Positions 47,939 through 57,004 of a stretch of 64,000 nucleotides of DNA are shown here, piece after piece. The first letter of the stretch is position 1. The number at the start of each line of letters is the position of its first letter. Where the stretch lies: contig NZ_BSTL01000012.1 in NCBI RefSeq assembly GCF_030269485.1, positions 124,001 to 188,000 on the forward strand. The letters are read 5' to 3'. The notes beneath the pieces were generated by a model. The model was not told where the DNA came from and made no database searches. It worked only from the letters and a program-made list of their open reading frames with translations. The translations under genes and the position numbers were made by a program. The stretch is from Actinoplanes sp. NBRC 103695 (GTDB lineage: Bacteria > Actinomycetota > Actinomycetes > Mycobacteriales > Micromonosporaceae).

Positions 47939-49690
47939 CTAGAACTTCAGCGCGGCGCGACCCCCGACCATCGGCAGCTGGATGGAGCTGCTGGTCGGCC
48001 GCACCGAGATCCGCGTGCCGGGCAACGGCCGCAAGGTGTAGTCGTAGTCGGTGGAGAGCACCACCACGCCGAGGCGGTGACCGGACGCGAAGGTGTGGTC
48101 CTGCGGCTGCATGTCCCAGTTCAAGCGGTAGGTCTTGCCGGGAGTGACCGGCGACGACCGGGTGAGCGATCCGCGGTTCTGCGGGTCGATCCAGCCACGG
48201 GTGACGATGACGGGATCCGTTCCGGCGGGGCCGTAGTCGACCAGCAACGCGGTCAGGTTGGCGGCCGTGCGGTTGTCGATGCTGACGTCGAGCGTGACCC
48301 GCGGCGTGCCGCTGAGCCGGGCCGCGGTGCGCAACGCCGGCGTCAGGTAGGCCAGGGAGTTGCCGGACGGCTGCAGCAGCTCCTCCGCGACCACGTCGCG
48401 GCCCCTGTCGACGAAGGTGTCCGTCCGGGGCTTGCCCACCGCCAGCGGCAGGGTGGCCGGCGCCGAACCGGGGACCGGCCAGGCCGACGTCGTCCCGGTC
48501 ACCGCCGCGTCGGCGTCCTCGAAGGTGACCGGCGCCTCGTCCTCGATGCCGCTGTCGACGTCGTAGATGTAGTGGTCGATCCAGCGGCGCATCGCCGGGA
48601 AGAACTGGGGCGCGTTCGCCGATCCGTGGCCGCCGTCGTAGAGCCACAGCTTGCGGTCGACGCCGTGCCGGCCGAGCGCGTCCCACAGCTGGAGGCCCTG
48701 CTTGGTCTTGACGTTCCAGTCGCGCATGCCCTGCACGATGAACACGCTGGCCTCGATGTTGCCGGCCTTCGACGCGTAGTCACGTGACGCCCAGAATGCG
48801 GAGTAGTCGCCGGTGACGCGGTCCTGCTCGCGGGTCAGCCGGTCCATGGCGGCCGCGCAGAGCTCCGGATTCTCCCGGGTCAGGACGACCCGGGCGTGGA
48901 TGTCGACGTCCTCGCCCTGCCATTCGTACGGCGCCACGACCAGCCCGTTGGCGCGGTACTCGTCGTACCAGCTGGAGACCGCCGACATCGGGATGACGGT
49001 CTTCAGGGCGGAGCGGCCGGTGACGGCGGCGGCCAGCGGCAGAGTGCCGTTGTACGAGACGCCGTACATCCCCACGGAGTGCGCCGACCAGTGTGCCGAC
49101 ACCACCTTCCCGGCCGCGTCGTAGGCCCGGCCGGACCCGCCGAGCCAGTCGATCACCGCGCGCGTCGCCGCCGCCTCGTGCGGGCCGCCGGCGTCCGGGC
49201 AGCCGGTGGACCGCGCGGTGCCCAGGCTCTCCATCGTGATCATGGCGTAGCCCCGCCGGACGAAGTACTCCCAGAGACCCTCCTCGGGGTAGCCCTGCTC
49301 GTCGTCCCCCGCGCGGGCGACGGCTGCCCTCTTCCTCTTCTGTGGCAGCCCGTCGACATCCACCGAGTGGTACGGCACGTCCACGAAGTCGCCCATGTAC
49401 GGCGTGGCGATCATCAGCGCCCCGGATCGAAGTCCCGCGGTCTCGGTCTCGCCCGGCCGGGTGACATCCAGGTGTACCCGGTCCCGCGTCCCGTCCCCGT
49501 CGCTGTCCAGCGGAACCTCGACCCAGATCTCCTCATTGATCGCCTGGCCGTAGTCGAAGACCGGCTGGGTCGCGCCGTCCCTCACCACGATCGTCGCCGG
49601 CCCGTCGGCCGCCCAGGCCGGCATGCCGGCGACGGTGACCGGTATGCCGATGCCGACGGCCGCCACGGCGGCCATCACTGCGTGTCGCAT
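47939..49690 (-). CDS. Secreted CocE/NonD-type (S15-like) hydrolase
   Basis: A 583-residue protein starting at ATG 49690 behind GGAGG, with a signal peptide (AVMAAVAAVGIGIPVTVAGM). The fold is that of X-Pro dipeptidyl-peptidase and cocaine esterase: WVEVPLDSDGDGTRDRVHLD at the start, nucleophile elbow VGMYGVSYNGTLPLAAA, catalytic Asp in FIVQGMRDWNVKTKQ, His in YDGGHGSANAP, and the C-terminal jelly-roll domain (VTLDVSIDNRTAANLTALLV, HRLGVVVLSTDYDY). The insert typical of the dipeptidyl-peptidase branch (YDEYRANGLVV) is present, so an Xaa-Pro dipeptidyl-peptidase outside the cell is the best guess. Confidence 0.88.
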   Translation of the reverse strand: MRHAVMAAVAAVGIGIPVTVAGMPAWAADGPATIVVRDGATQPVFDYGQAINEEIWVEVPLDSDGDGTRDRVHLDVTRPGETETAGLRSGALMIATPYMGDFVDVPYHSVDVDGLPQKRKRAAVARAGDDEQGYPEEGLWEYFVRRGYAMITMESLGTARSTGCPDAGGPHEAAATRAVIDWLGGSGRAYDAAGKVVSAHWSAHSVGMYGVSYNGTLPLAAAVTGRSALKTVIPMSAVSSWYDEYRANGLVVAPYEWQGEDVDIHARVVLTRENPELCAAAMDRLTREQDRVTGDYSAFWASRDYASKAGNIEASVFIVQGMRDWNVKTKQGLQLWDALGRHGVDRKLWLYDGGHGSANAPQFFPAMRRWIDHYIYDVDSGIEDEAPVTFEDADAAVTGTTSAWPVPGSAPATLPLAVGKPRTDTFVDRGRDVVAEELLQPSGNSLAYLTPALRTAARLSGTPRVTLDVSIDNRTAANLTALLVDYGPAGTDPVIVTRGWIDPQNRGSLTRSSPVTPGKTYRLNWDMQPQDHTFASGHRLGVVVLSTDYDYTLRPLPGTRISVRPTSSSIQLPMVGGRAALKF

Positions 49691-49781
49691 TCGTCCTCCA
49701 CGGAGAGCGGGACATGTCCTCAGTGGAAGACGCGGCTGAACGCCCGGGCGTGGCACGGAGGACGCGACGAATCCCGCACGG

Positions 49782-50405
49782 TCAGCCGGAGATCACACCG
49801 ATGACGATGGCGATGGTGGCGGTGTTGTAAAGGAAGGAGAGGATCGAGTGGGCCAGGATCTGCGAGCGGATCGCTGAGCTTTGGGTCTCGACGTCGGAGA
49901 CCGAGAACGTGGTGCCGATGGTGAACGCGAAGTAGCTGAACTCCACGAACGTGGGGGCCTCGGTGTTGGGGAAGGCCAGGGGGCGTTCGGCTTCGGGCGC
50001 CCGGTAGTAGCTCTTCGCATAGCGCTCGGCGTACCCGAAGTGCAGGATCGCCCAGGCGAGCAGGACGCAGGGAACGCCGGCGGCGGAGCTGAGGAACTTG
50101 TCGTCCTCGTTCTCGCTCAGCACGATGGCGAAGCCCGAGCCGATGCCCACCGCGCTGGTGAGGACGGTGAAGAGCAGGCCGTACCCGCCGCCGATGCCGC
50201 GGGTGAGCCACTCCATCCGGGTGCCGTGCTTGCTCCGGCGCAGGCGGGTGACGCGGATGGCCAGGTAGAGCACCGCCAGCACCCCCCACAGCGCGGTCCA
50301 CAGGAAGGTGCCGATGGTGGTCGGCGCCACGAAGATCATGATGCCGCACAGGATGAGGAGCGCCTCGATGGTGCGGGAGGCGTACAGGGTCGCTTTGCCG
50401 GTCAT
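49782..50405 (-). CDS. DUF1345 integral membrane protein
   Basis: A 207-residue protein with five or so membrane helices. The diagnostic region is EFSYFAFTIGTTFSVSDVET with the following HSILSFLYNTATIAIVIGVI, which is the conserved C-terminal block of DUF1345 proteins and resembles a pore-like segment; an acidic patch ENEDDKF precedes helix 3. Function unknown. It starts at ATG 50405, 65 bp from the divergent HxlR gene, and could be controlled by it. Confidence 0.85.
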   Translation of the reverse strand: MTGKATLYASRTIEALLILCGIMIFVAPTTIGTFLWTALWGVLAVLYLAIRVTRLRRSKHGTRMEWLTRGIGGGYGLLFTVLTSAVGIGSGFAIVLSENEDDKFLSSAAGVPCVLLAWAILHFGYAERYAKSYYRAPEAERPLAFPNTEAPTFVEFSYFAFTIGTTFSVSDVETQSSAIRSQILAHSILSFLYNTATIAIVIGVISG

Positions 50406-50470
50406 GCCCGGGACAACGGGCGGCGAGCGGTGATCTTCAAACCGGTGTCCGGTCGGCTAGCGTCGCCGGC

Positions 50471-51121
50471 ATGGGCGGGAAGATTCGGCTCGAGGACCGG
50501 GAGTGCCCGCTGTCCACGGCGCTCAGCTACGTCGGTGAGTGGTGGACGCTGCTGATCCTGCACGACTGCTTCGACGGGTACTCCCGGTTCGACGAGTTCC
50601 AGGCCAACGTCGGGCTGTCGTCGAGCATGCTGACCAGCCGGCTGTGGTCGCTGGTCGAGCGGGGCATCCTGGAGCGCCGTGCCTACCAGGAGCGGCCGGT
50701 GCGGTACGAGTACGTGCTCACCGAATTCGGCCGGTCGCTGCGCCCGGTGCTGGTGGCGATGGCCGCCTGGCGCAACGCGCAACTGGCGCCGGAGGAACGG
50801 GCGATGATCCTGATCGACGCGGACACCGGGCGCGAGGTCGAGCCGGTCGTGGTCGACGCCGCCACGGGCGAGCGCGTCGACACGACCAGCACGTGTTCAC
50901 CGCGGGCCCGGCGGCCGGACCGATCATGCGGGAGCGGTACGCACCCGGTGCCGCGCGACGGCGCCAGGGGGCGGAACTTCCCGGCTGATCCAAAGACCTG
51001 GACCCGGCAGCGTAACCGGACGACGTTCCGGAAGAACGAACGTTCTTTCCCTTTGTTACGCGGCGTCCGCCTCGACGGGGTCAGGCGGGAACGGCTGCTC
51101 GGGCGATCGCCCAGGCGGTGA
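50471..51121 (+). CDS. HxlR-family regulator with frameshifted C-terminus
   Basis: The first 135 residues are a normal HxlR winged helix: CPLSTALSYVGEWWTLLILH, SRFDEFQANVGLSSSMLTSR, LERRAYQERPVRYEYVLTEF and PVVVDAATGERVD. The natural ending is visible in another frame from about 50885: HDQHVFTAGPAAGPIMRERY, with a stop at 50986-50988. In the given sequence translation stays in the wrong frame and runs to 51121, adding some 75 odd basic residues and overlapping the GGDEF-EAL gene by 41 bp. Either a recent frameshift or a sequencing error. DNA binding should be intact. Divergent from the DUF1345 gene. Confidence 0.78.
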   Translation: MGGKIRLEDRECPLSTALSYVGEWWTLLILHDCFDGYSRFDEFQANVGLSSSMLTSRLWSLVERGILERRAYQERPVRYEYVLTEFGRSLRPVLVAMAAWRNAQLAPEERAMILIDADTGREVEPVVVDAATGERVDTTSTCSPRARRPDRSCGSGTHPVPRDGARGRNFPADPKTWTRQRNRTTFRKNERSFPLLRGVRLDGVRRERLLGRSPRR

Positions 51122-53030
51122 GGTCGTCGGCCGGCAGCGGGCGGCAGAAGAGGTAGCCCTGGGCCGCCTCGCAGCCGATCTCGTCGAGGATCGGGACCGT
51201 GTCGGCGTGCTCGACGCCCTCGACCACGACCTGGAGGCCGCAGGCGTGTGCCAGGTCGGCGATCGCGGCGACGATGGCCCGGCCGCTGCCCTCCTGCTCG
51301 ATGCGGGCGGTGAAGCGGCGGTCGATCTTCAGCTCGTCCAGGGGCATCTGCTGCAGGTAGCTCATCGACGAGTAGCCGGTGCCGAAGTCGTCGATCGAGA
51401 CCCGGACGCCCAGCACACGCAGCTCCGCCAGGATCGAGGCGGCGCGCTCGGGGTCGGTGATCACCATGCTCTCGGTGATCTCTACGGTCAGCTCGCCGGG
51501 GCGGGTGTCGTAGCGGTCCATCAGCTCGGCGACGTGCGCGGGGAAGCCGAGGTCGTGCAGGCAGTCGGCGCCGGCGTTGACCGCGACCGGCATGGTCAGG
51601 CCGGCCGTGCGCCAGGCCCGCATCTGCTCCATCGCGGTGGAGAGCACCACGTCGGTGAGCGGGCGGATCAGGCCGTTCTGCTCGGCCACCGGGATGAACT
51701 GGTCCGGGCCGAGCAGGCCGCGGATCGGGTGCCGCCAGCGGACCAGGGCCTCCACGCCGGTCGGGGAACCGTCGGAGACCCGGACCTTGGGCTGGTAGTG
51801 CACCTCGAGCTCGCCGCCCTCGATGGCCTGGCGCAGCTCGGCGCCGGCCGCCAGTCGCTCGGTGGTGTTCTCGTCGTGCCGCGGGTCGTAGAGGGCGACG
51901 CCGAGGCGGTTGCGTTTGGCCGCGTACATCGCGACGTCGGCGTGCTGGAGCAGCTCGGCGGCGTTGCCGCTGGCCATCGGGTAGAGCGAGGCGCCGATGC
52001 TGGCGCTCACGTCGACGAGGAAGCCGTCCAGGTCGACGGGGCGGCAGAGCTGGTCGAGGATGCGCCGGCCGACCTTCATCAGGTCCTCGGTCGAGCTGAC
52101 GTCGGGCAGCACCACCGCGAATTCGTCGCCGCCCAGGCGCGCCACCGTGTCCTCGTCGCGGGCCGACTCGGACAACCGGGACGCCACCTCCTGGATCAAC
52201 CGGTCGCCGGCCAGGTGGCCGAGCGTGTCGTTGACCTCCTTGAAGTGGTTCAGGTCGAGCAGTAGCAGGCCGGTGCCGGCGCCCGGGCGGGCGGTGGTCG
52301 CCACCGCCTCGTCCAGCCGTTCGAGGAGCAGGCTGCGGTTGGCGACGCCGGTGAGGCTGTCGTGCATGGCCTGGTAGCGGCTCTCGCGGGCCTGCCGCTC
52401 GGTGCTCTTCTGGTACGCCAGCAGCACCACCGCGCAGAACCCCACGAGCAGCAGGTCCACCACGGACATCACCTCGACCGCCAGCAACACCGCCTCGTTG
52501 TCCTCCTGGGCCTGTTTGAGGAGCCCGCTCATCTCCAGGTTGTTCCGGGCGATGTTCACCGACGCCTGCTTGCGCAGGGCGGAGGCGCTGAGGGCGGCCA
52601 GCTTGGCGTCCTCCTCCATCCGTACGCGATCGCCGTGCTTCTGGGCGTCCACCAGGTCGCGCAGCGTGTAGCTGTAGCCGCCGTAGGTGTTCTGCAGGGC
52701 CTGCGCCTGGAACGAGTCGGACGGGCCGCCGTGCGCGTGCAGCCAGCGCAGGTTCTCCTCGGCCGAGCCGATCGAGGAGATCAGCGGGCCACGGCCGGAC
52801 GCGCTGTCCGCCCGGACGAAGTCGACGAGCTGCTCGTACTCGATGCCGATCCGCAGGTAAACCTGACTCCACTGCTGGGTGACCTGCTCCGCGGCGGCGA
52901 TCTTGGCGGTGGCCTGCGCGGTGTTGCGGCTGCTGTACAGGGCGAGGCCGGCGAGCAGGGTGAGACCTGCGGCGAGCGCGGCGATGGCCGTTCGAGCCAC
53001 CGCTCTGCGCTGCATCCAGGTCGCTCGCAC
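51081..53030 (-). CDS. Membrane GGDEF-EAL protein (cyclic-di-GMP turnover)
   Basis: About 649 residues, starting at GTG 53030 behind GAGGGGGA. Two membrane helices (about 12-32 and 185-205) flank an external sensor of about 150 residues without recognised family. The GGDEF domain (215-385) keeps the active site RLGGDEFAV and looks catalytically competent; the EAL domain (395-640) keeps EALVRW, VNAGADCLHDLGF, EITESMV and DDFGTGYSS. Some EAL residues deviate (NAGAD for the usual N-x-S), so phosphodiesterase activity is likely but not certain. It controls c-di-GMP, which in this lineage affects development and pili. Divergent from a sugar-binding lipoprotein gene. Confidence 0.92.
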   Translation of the reverse strand: MRATWMQRRAVARTAIAALAAGLTLLAGLALYSSRNTAQATAKIAAAEQVTQQWSQVYLRIGIEYEQLVDFVRADSASGRGPLISSIGSAEENLRWLHAHGGPSDSFQAQALQNTYGGYSYTLRDLVDAQKHGDRVRMEEDAKLAALSASALRKQASVNIARNNLEMSGLLKQAQEDNEAVLLAVEVMSVVDLLLVGFCAVVLLAYQKSTERQARESRYQAMHDSLTGVANRSLLLERLDEAVATTARPGAGTGLLLLDLNHFKEVNDTLGHLAGDRLIQEVASRLSESARDEDTVARLGGDEFAVVLPDVSSTEDLMKVGRRILDQLCRPVDLDGFLVDVSASIGASLYPMASGNAAELLQHADVAMYAAKRNRLGVALYDPRHDENTTERLAAGAELRQAIEGGELEVHYQPKVRVSDGSPTGVEALVRWRHPIRGLLGPDQFIPVAEQNGLIRPLTDVVLSTAMEQMRAWRTAGLTMPVAVNAGADCLHDLGFPAHVAELMDRYDTRPGELTVEITESMVITDPERAASILAELRVLGVRVSIDDFGTGYSSMSYLQQMPLDELKIDRRFTARIEQEGSGRAIVAAIADLAHACGLQVVVEGVEHADTVPILDEIGCEAAQGYLFCRPLPADDLTAWAIARAAVPA

Positions 53031-53150
53031 TCTGTCGGTCCCCCTCGTTCGCCGTGGATCCGTCGCCTCAACTTCGGCCGGGTTGACCTGGGCTTGAGGT
53101 TCGTCACCAAAACGCTGGAGGCCGGACGCGCCCGTGCCGAAGAAGAAGGC

Positions 53151-54200
53151 ATGGTGCCGACCCGCAAGATCGTGGTGGCTGTGACAGTCGTGACGCTCGT
53201 GCTCTCGCTGGGTGGGTGCACCCTGCGCCGTGACATCCAGAACCCGGCCGTCGGCTTCCTGACCGCGGACGCCGGCGTCGGCTACGTCCGCGAGATGACG
53301 GCCGGTTTCGCCGTCGCCGTGGCCGAGTCGGGCGGGGTACGGCACACCGAGGCCGGCCCGCCGATCGGCGACACCGCCCGACAGATGAGCATGCTCCAGG
53401 AACTGCACGGCCACGCCCGCAACGGGATCGCCGTGTTCACCTGGTATCCGGAACTGCTGGCCGGGACGATGGCGGACACCGAGCAGAGCGGCACACCGGT
53501 GATCGCCGTGCACACACCGCCCGCGCCCGGCTCCGAGGTCACGCTCTACGTCGGCAACGACAACTTCGCGATGGGCGAGCTGCTGGCCGATCAGATCGCC
53601 GCGCTGCTACCCCCGGCGGCCGACGGCATGGTGGTGCTCGGCACCTCGGTGCCCGGGGCGGAAGCCCTCGACCAGCGCATCGCCGGCCTGCGCTCGCGGC
53701 TGCCGCTGGTGCGCCCGAAGGTCCGGCTGCTCGGGCCGTTCGACACCAAGCAGGACCCGGCGGCCAACATGAAGTCGTGGCAGCTGATGGTGGAGGCGAA
53801 CCCGGGGGCGGTGGCGTTCGTCGGCACCGGGGACAGCGACGCCCGCAACCTGGCCCGGCTGCGCGGCCAGGCCACCCGGCCGTGGATCGGCGCCGGATTC
53901 GGGCTGGACGACATCTCGGTGCGTGCGGTCCAGCGCGGCGACTACGCGCTGGTGTCGCCGGAGACGTTCGTTCAGGGCGCGGTCGCGGGGCATCTGCAGG
54001 CCGGGTACGCCAAGCGCAGCCTCACCCTGCCGTCCGGATGGGTCGTCACCCCGGCGCTGCCGATCACCCGGTCGAACGCCGCGGATATCCTGGCCCGGCA
54101 GTCCTCGACCAAGTCCCGCGCGGAGGCGGCCCAGCTGGTCGTACGCGAGATCGTCACGCACCTCAGCGACCACCTGCTGCCTCTCGCCGACGCACGTTAG
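53151..54200 (+). CDS. Periplasmic-binding-protein-like lipoprotein (sugar-binding type)
   Basis: A 349-residue lipoprotein starting at ATG 53151; signal IVVAVTVVTLVLSLGGC with lipobox LGGC. The fold follows type I periplasmic binding proteins: VGYVREMTAGFAVAVAESGG, ARNGIAVFTWYPELLAGTMA, GTPVIAVHTPPAPGSEVTLY, VGNDNFAMGELLADQIAALL and EANPGAVAFVGTGDSDARNL. No permease or ATPase is adjacent. Because it diverges from the GGDEF-EAL gene (120-bp gap), it may feed a signal to that membrane protein, a known theme for orphan binding proteins. Convergent with a second binding protein across a shared hairpin. Confidence 0.78.
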   Translation: MVPTRKIVVAVTVVTLVLSLGGCTLRRDIQNPAVGFLTADAGVGYVREMTAGFAVAVAESGGVRHTEAGPPIGDTARQMSMLQELHGHARNGIAVFTWYPELLAGTMADTEQSGTPVIAVHTPPAPGSEVTLYVGNDNFAMGELLADQIAALLPPAADGMVVLGTSVPGAEALDQRIAGLRSRLPLVRPKVRLLGPFDTKQDPAANMKSWQLMVEANPGAVAFVGTGDSDARNLARLRGQATRPWIGAGFGLDDISVRAVQRGDYALVSPETFVQGAVAGHLQAGYAKRSLTLPSGWVVTPALPITRSNAADILARQSSTKSRAEAAQLVVREIVTHLSDHLLPLADAR

Positions 54201-54258
54201 GTCGTGTCTCGTGGGCCACGCCGCGGCCCTGGCTGAATGAACCACGAGACACGACCTA
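54198..54258. terminator. Bidirectional terminator containing both stop codons
   Basis: TAGGTCGTGTCTCGTGG (54198-54214) is repeated as its exact complement at 54242-54258: a 17-bp stem with a 27-nt loop. The TAG stop of the plus-strand gene (54198-54200) and that of the minus-strand gene (complement of 54256-54258) are the outermost bases of the stem. Confidence 0.85.
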
Positions 54259-55527
54259 TCCGGTGATGACGCCCTTGCTCGCGGCCAGCTTGCGGCCGCC
54301 GTCGACGGCGTCGCGCCAGGCGGCCGCCGCGGTGGTGCCGCCGGACTCCAGCTTCTCCAGCTGGGTGATGAAGATCTGCTCGATGGCGAAGTCGGACGGC
54401 GCCTCGTAGGAGAGCTTGGCCTTGCCGGCCGAGGTGGCGAAGACCGGCGTGGTGCGCTGCCCGCCGAAGAACGGGTCGGGCGCCTGCAGCTCGGGCATCT
54501 GGTACGCGGCCGGTGCGGACGGGAACAGTTTGGCGCCGGCGAACATCTTGGCCTGGTTCTCCGGCGACAGCAGCCACTGGATCACCTCGAAGGCGGTCTC
54601 GTGGTCGTCGCCCTTCGCCGGGATGGACAGGAACGAGCCACCCTGGTTGGCGCCGTCCGCGCAGCCGTTGGCGACCCGCCACTTCCCGGCCGACTTGGCG
54701 CACGAGCTGGCGAGGTCCTGGGACAGCCAGGCCGGGCCGGTGTCGCTGGCGACCTTACCGGCCTCGTACGCGGGGAACCGCTTGTCGGAGGCGTTGGGGA
54801 TCCCGGCGCTGATGCCCATTCCCATCGACTCGACCGCCAGGTCCCAGGCGGTGCGCACCGTGTCGGTGTCGCCGATGTAGCTGTTCGACTCGCTGACGTA
54901 GCGCCGGTTGCTCTGCCCTATGCAGCTGGAGAAGAGGTCGGCGGCGTTGCAGAAGAGCCGGACCGAGGGCACCTTCCTGACCAGCTTCCGGCCGAAGTCG
55001 AGGTAGGCGTGCCAGTCCTTGATCGCGACTGCGACGTCGTCGGGTTCGGCGGCCAGCCCGGCCTTCTGGAACACGTCGTGCCGGTAGAACAGCGCGGTCG
55101 GGCCGGTGTCGATCGGGAAGCCGACCAGCCGGTTGTCCAGCGTGCTGCCCTGCTGCCACTTCCAGTCCAGGTAGTTGTCCTGGAGCTCGCGGGCGCCCAG
55201 CGTGTTCAGGTCGACGAACAGGTCGGCGCGGGGGAGCACGGCGCTCATGTCCTCGCCCTTGATGCCGGCGATGTCCGGTACGCCGGAGCCGTCGAGCACG
55301 GGGGAGAGCTGGTCCTGGTAGTTCCCCTCGAGCGTGGTGACGGTCAGCTTGGTCTTCGACGCGAAATGCTGCACCGCCTGGGTGACCATGGCGGCGTCGA
55401 GCCCGCCGGGCCAGATCCACATGGACGTGCTGCCGTTGCTCGTGCCGGCCTTGTCGCCGTCTCCGCACGCGCTGAGCCCGGCCGCCGCGACGACGGCGCC
55501 GAGCAGGGTCCGGCGCTGGACTCTCAC
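54256..55527 (-). CDS. Extracellular solute-binding lipoprotein (family 1)
   Basis: A 423-residue protein starting at GTG 55527 behind AGGAGG. Signal with twin-arginine-like start VRVQRRTLLGAVVAAAGLSA and lipobox LSAC. Family landmarks: PVLDGSGVPDIAGIKGEDMS, GFPIDTGPTALFYRHDVFQK, KDWHAYLDFGRKL, FPAYEAGKVASDTGPAWLSQ and GGSFLSIPAKGDDHETAFEV. These belong to carbohydrate-type ABC binding proteins (MalE/UgpB class). The transporter subunits are not in the window. The beta-propeller gene lies upstream on the same strand with an 85-bp gap. Confidence 0.87.
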   Translation of the reverse strand: MRVQRRTLLGAVVAAAGLSACGDGDKAGTSNGSTSMWIWPGGLDAAMVTQAVQHFASKTKLTVTTLEGNYQDQLSPVLDGSGVPDIAGIKGEDMSAVLPRADLFVDLNTLGARELQDNYLDWKWQQGSTLDNRLVGFPIDTGPTALFYRHDVFQKAGLAAEPDDVAVAIKDWHAYLDFGRKLVRKVPSVRLFCNAADLFSSCIGQSNRRYVSESNSYIGDTDTVRTAWDLAVESMGMGISAGIPNASDKRFPAYEAGKVASDTGPAWLSQDLASSCAKSAGKWRVANGCADGANQGGSFLSIPAKGDDHETAFEVIQWLLSPENQAKMFAGAKLFPSAPAAYQMPELQAPDPFFGGQRTTPVFATSAGKAKLSYEAPSDFAIEQIFITQLEKLESGGTTAAAAWRDAVDGGRKLAASKGVITG

Positions 55528-55612
55528 GGTCGATGACCTCCTGGTTGAGCTAACCGGGTGAAAAGCTAGCAAAAGAGGCGTACGTCGCGCCGGGGTTCCG
55601 CCGATTTGGTGG

Positions 55613-56944
55613 TCACCGGTGCGGAATGCGCCAGACCAGCGTCGGGCCGTTGATGGTGGGACAGGCCAGGTAGTCGTCACGCGGCTCGCAGCCGAACGGC
55701 GCGGCGACCGGCACCACGCCGACCGGGCGGACCCGGCCCTGGTCGTGGGTCTGGACCCAGGTCCAGCCGGGCGCCTCGGTGTCCGGGTGTAGCAGCAGGT
55801 CACCGGCCCAGACCGTGGCGCCGAGGCGTTGCAGCAGCCGGCCGGTCCGCTGGTCGCGCAGGGTGACCTCGGGCGTCTCCTGGTCGTCGCCGGCCAGCAC
55901 GGTGTGCCCGTCGAAGCGGAAGGCGAACGCCAGGCTGTCGTTCGTCCAGAGCGGGGCCCCGGTACCCGGATCGACCGCGCTGACGCCGACCGCGGACGGG
56001 TCGCCGAGGGCGCTGATCCCGGGCACCGCGCCGGCCACGCACCATACCTCGCCGCAGTCCTCGGCCAGCCCGGTCGGCCCGGACGTGCGTTCCCACAGCC
56101 GGGCGAACGGCACCAGCGAGAACGCGGTCATCGACGCCTGCCCGCCGGTCTTGCTCCGCAGCACCAGCCGGTTGTCGCCGACCGTGCCGAGCAGCGACCC
56201 CCCGACGTCCGGGAAACGCGCCGGATTCAGCGGCCCGCCGAGGTTGCCGGTGGACAACTCGGCGCCGGTGGCGAAGTCGATCACCCGGACCGCGCCGGCG
56301 GCGTCGGCCAGCACGATGCGCTCGGCTCCGCCGAGCGGCACCAGCTGCGGTCCGAAGTAGACCCGCGTGCCGATGGTCCGGGTCCAGATCGTTCCTCCGG
56401 TACGCGGGTCGGCCAGCCGCAGCGCCGGTCCCTCGGCCTGGTCGGTGGTGAACAGCACGCCGGCGCCGTCGATGGTGATCGCCGCGGTGTTCACCTCGTT
56501 GCTCGTCCACAGCACCCGGCCGGTGGCGGCGTCCAGGAAGCTGATCCGCGGGTCGGTGCCGGACCGGGCCATCAGCACCCCGGACGCGTCGTCGATCACC
56601 AGATTCTGTACGCCCTGCGGCAGCGCGACCGCCCACACCTCGTGCCCGGTGAGCAGGTCGTACCGGCGTACCGCGGACTCGCTGTTGGGGTTGCTCCCGT
56701 AGTGGGCGGTGTAGAGCGTGTCCCGGCCGAGCTCGAAGGCCGCCGCCGCGGTGCCTCCCGCGGCCAGCACCTGACGCAGAAGCGGCCGAGGCGCCGTGGA
56801 GGCGGCCAGCCCGGCCAGCACGAGGACGGCCAAGATCACGGCGAGCAACGGGCGCGGCGCAAACTGTCGCAACCCGCCGACCGGGGACCGGACCCGCTCC
56901 GGTGGCGGGGCCGTGTCCAGGTCGATGAGGGGAATGCCCGCCAT
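55613..56944 (-). CDS. Membrane-anchored PQQ-like beta-propeller protein
   Basis: A 443-residue protein starting at ATG 56944 (GTG 56950 is possible). One membrane helix, PLLAVILAVLVLAGLAAS (about 33-52), puts the rest outside. The propeller blades show the repeated pattern DLLTGHEVWAVALPQGVQNL, DAATGRVLWTSNEV, DPRTGGTIWTRTIG, VDPGTGAPLWTNDSL and DQRTGRLLQRLGA: T-G-x-x-x-W strands as in PQQ enzyme repeats. There is no sign of a catalytic site, so it is probably a scaffold or sensor. A likely disulfide joins EDCGEVWCVAG. Divergent from the GntR gene. Confidence 0.8.
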   Translation of the reverse strand: MAGIPLIDLDTAPPPERVRSPVGGLRQFAPRPLLAVILAVLVLAGLAASTAPRPLLRQVLAAGGTAAAAFELGRDTLYTAHYGSNPNSESAVRRYDLLTGHEVWAVALPQGVQNLVIDDASGVLMARSGTDPRISFLDAATGRVLWTSNEVNTAAITIDGAGVLFTTDQAEGPALRLADPRTGGTIWTRTIGTRVYFGPQLVPLGGAERIVLADAAGAVRVIDFATGAELSTGNLGGPLNPARFPDVGGSLLGTVGDNRLVLRSKTGGQASMTAFSLVPFARLWERTSGPTGLAEDCGEVWCVAGAVPGISALGDPSAVGVSAVDPGTGAPLWTNDSLAFAFRFDGHTVLAGDDQETPEVTLRDQRTGRLLQRLGATVWAGDLLLHPDTEAPGWTWVQTHDQGRVRPVGVVPVAAPFGCEPRDDYLACPTINGPTLVWRIPHR

Positions 56945-57004
56945 GGTCACATTCTGCGCCTGCCCCGGCCGCGAGGGGTAGGTCACGGTGAGTAGGCTTA
57001 CCGT

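Noticed and set aside
46812-48686. A 624-codon minus-strand frame under the XRE and CocE genes
   Set aside because: It crosses two well-supported genes in another frame and consists of Arg/Gly-rich filler.
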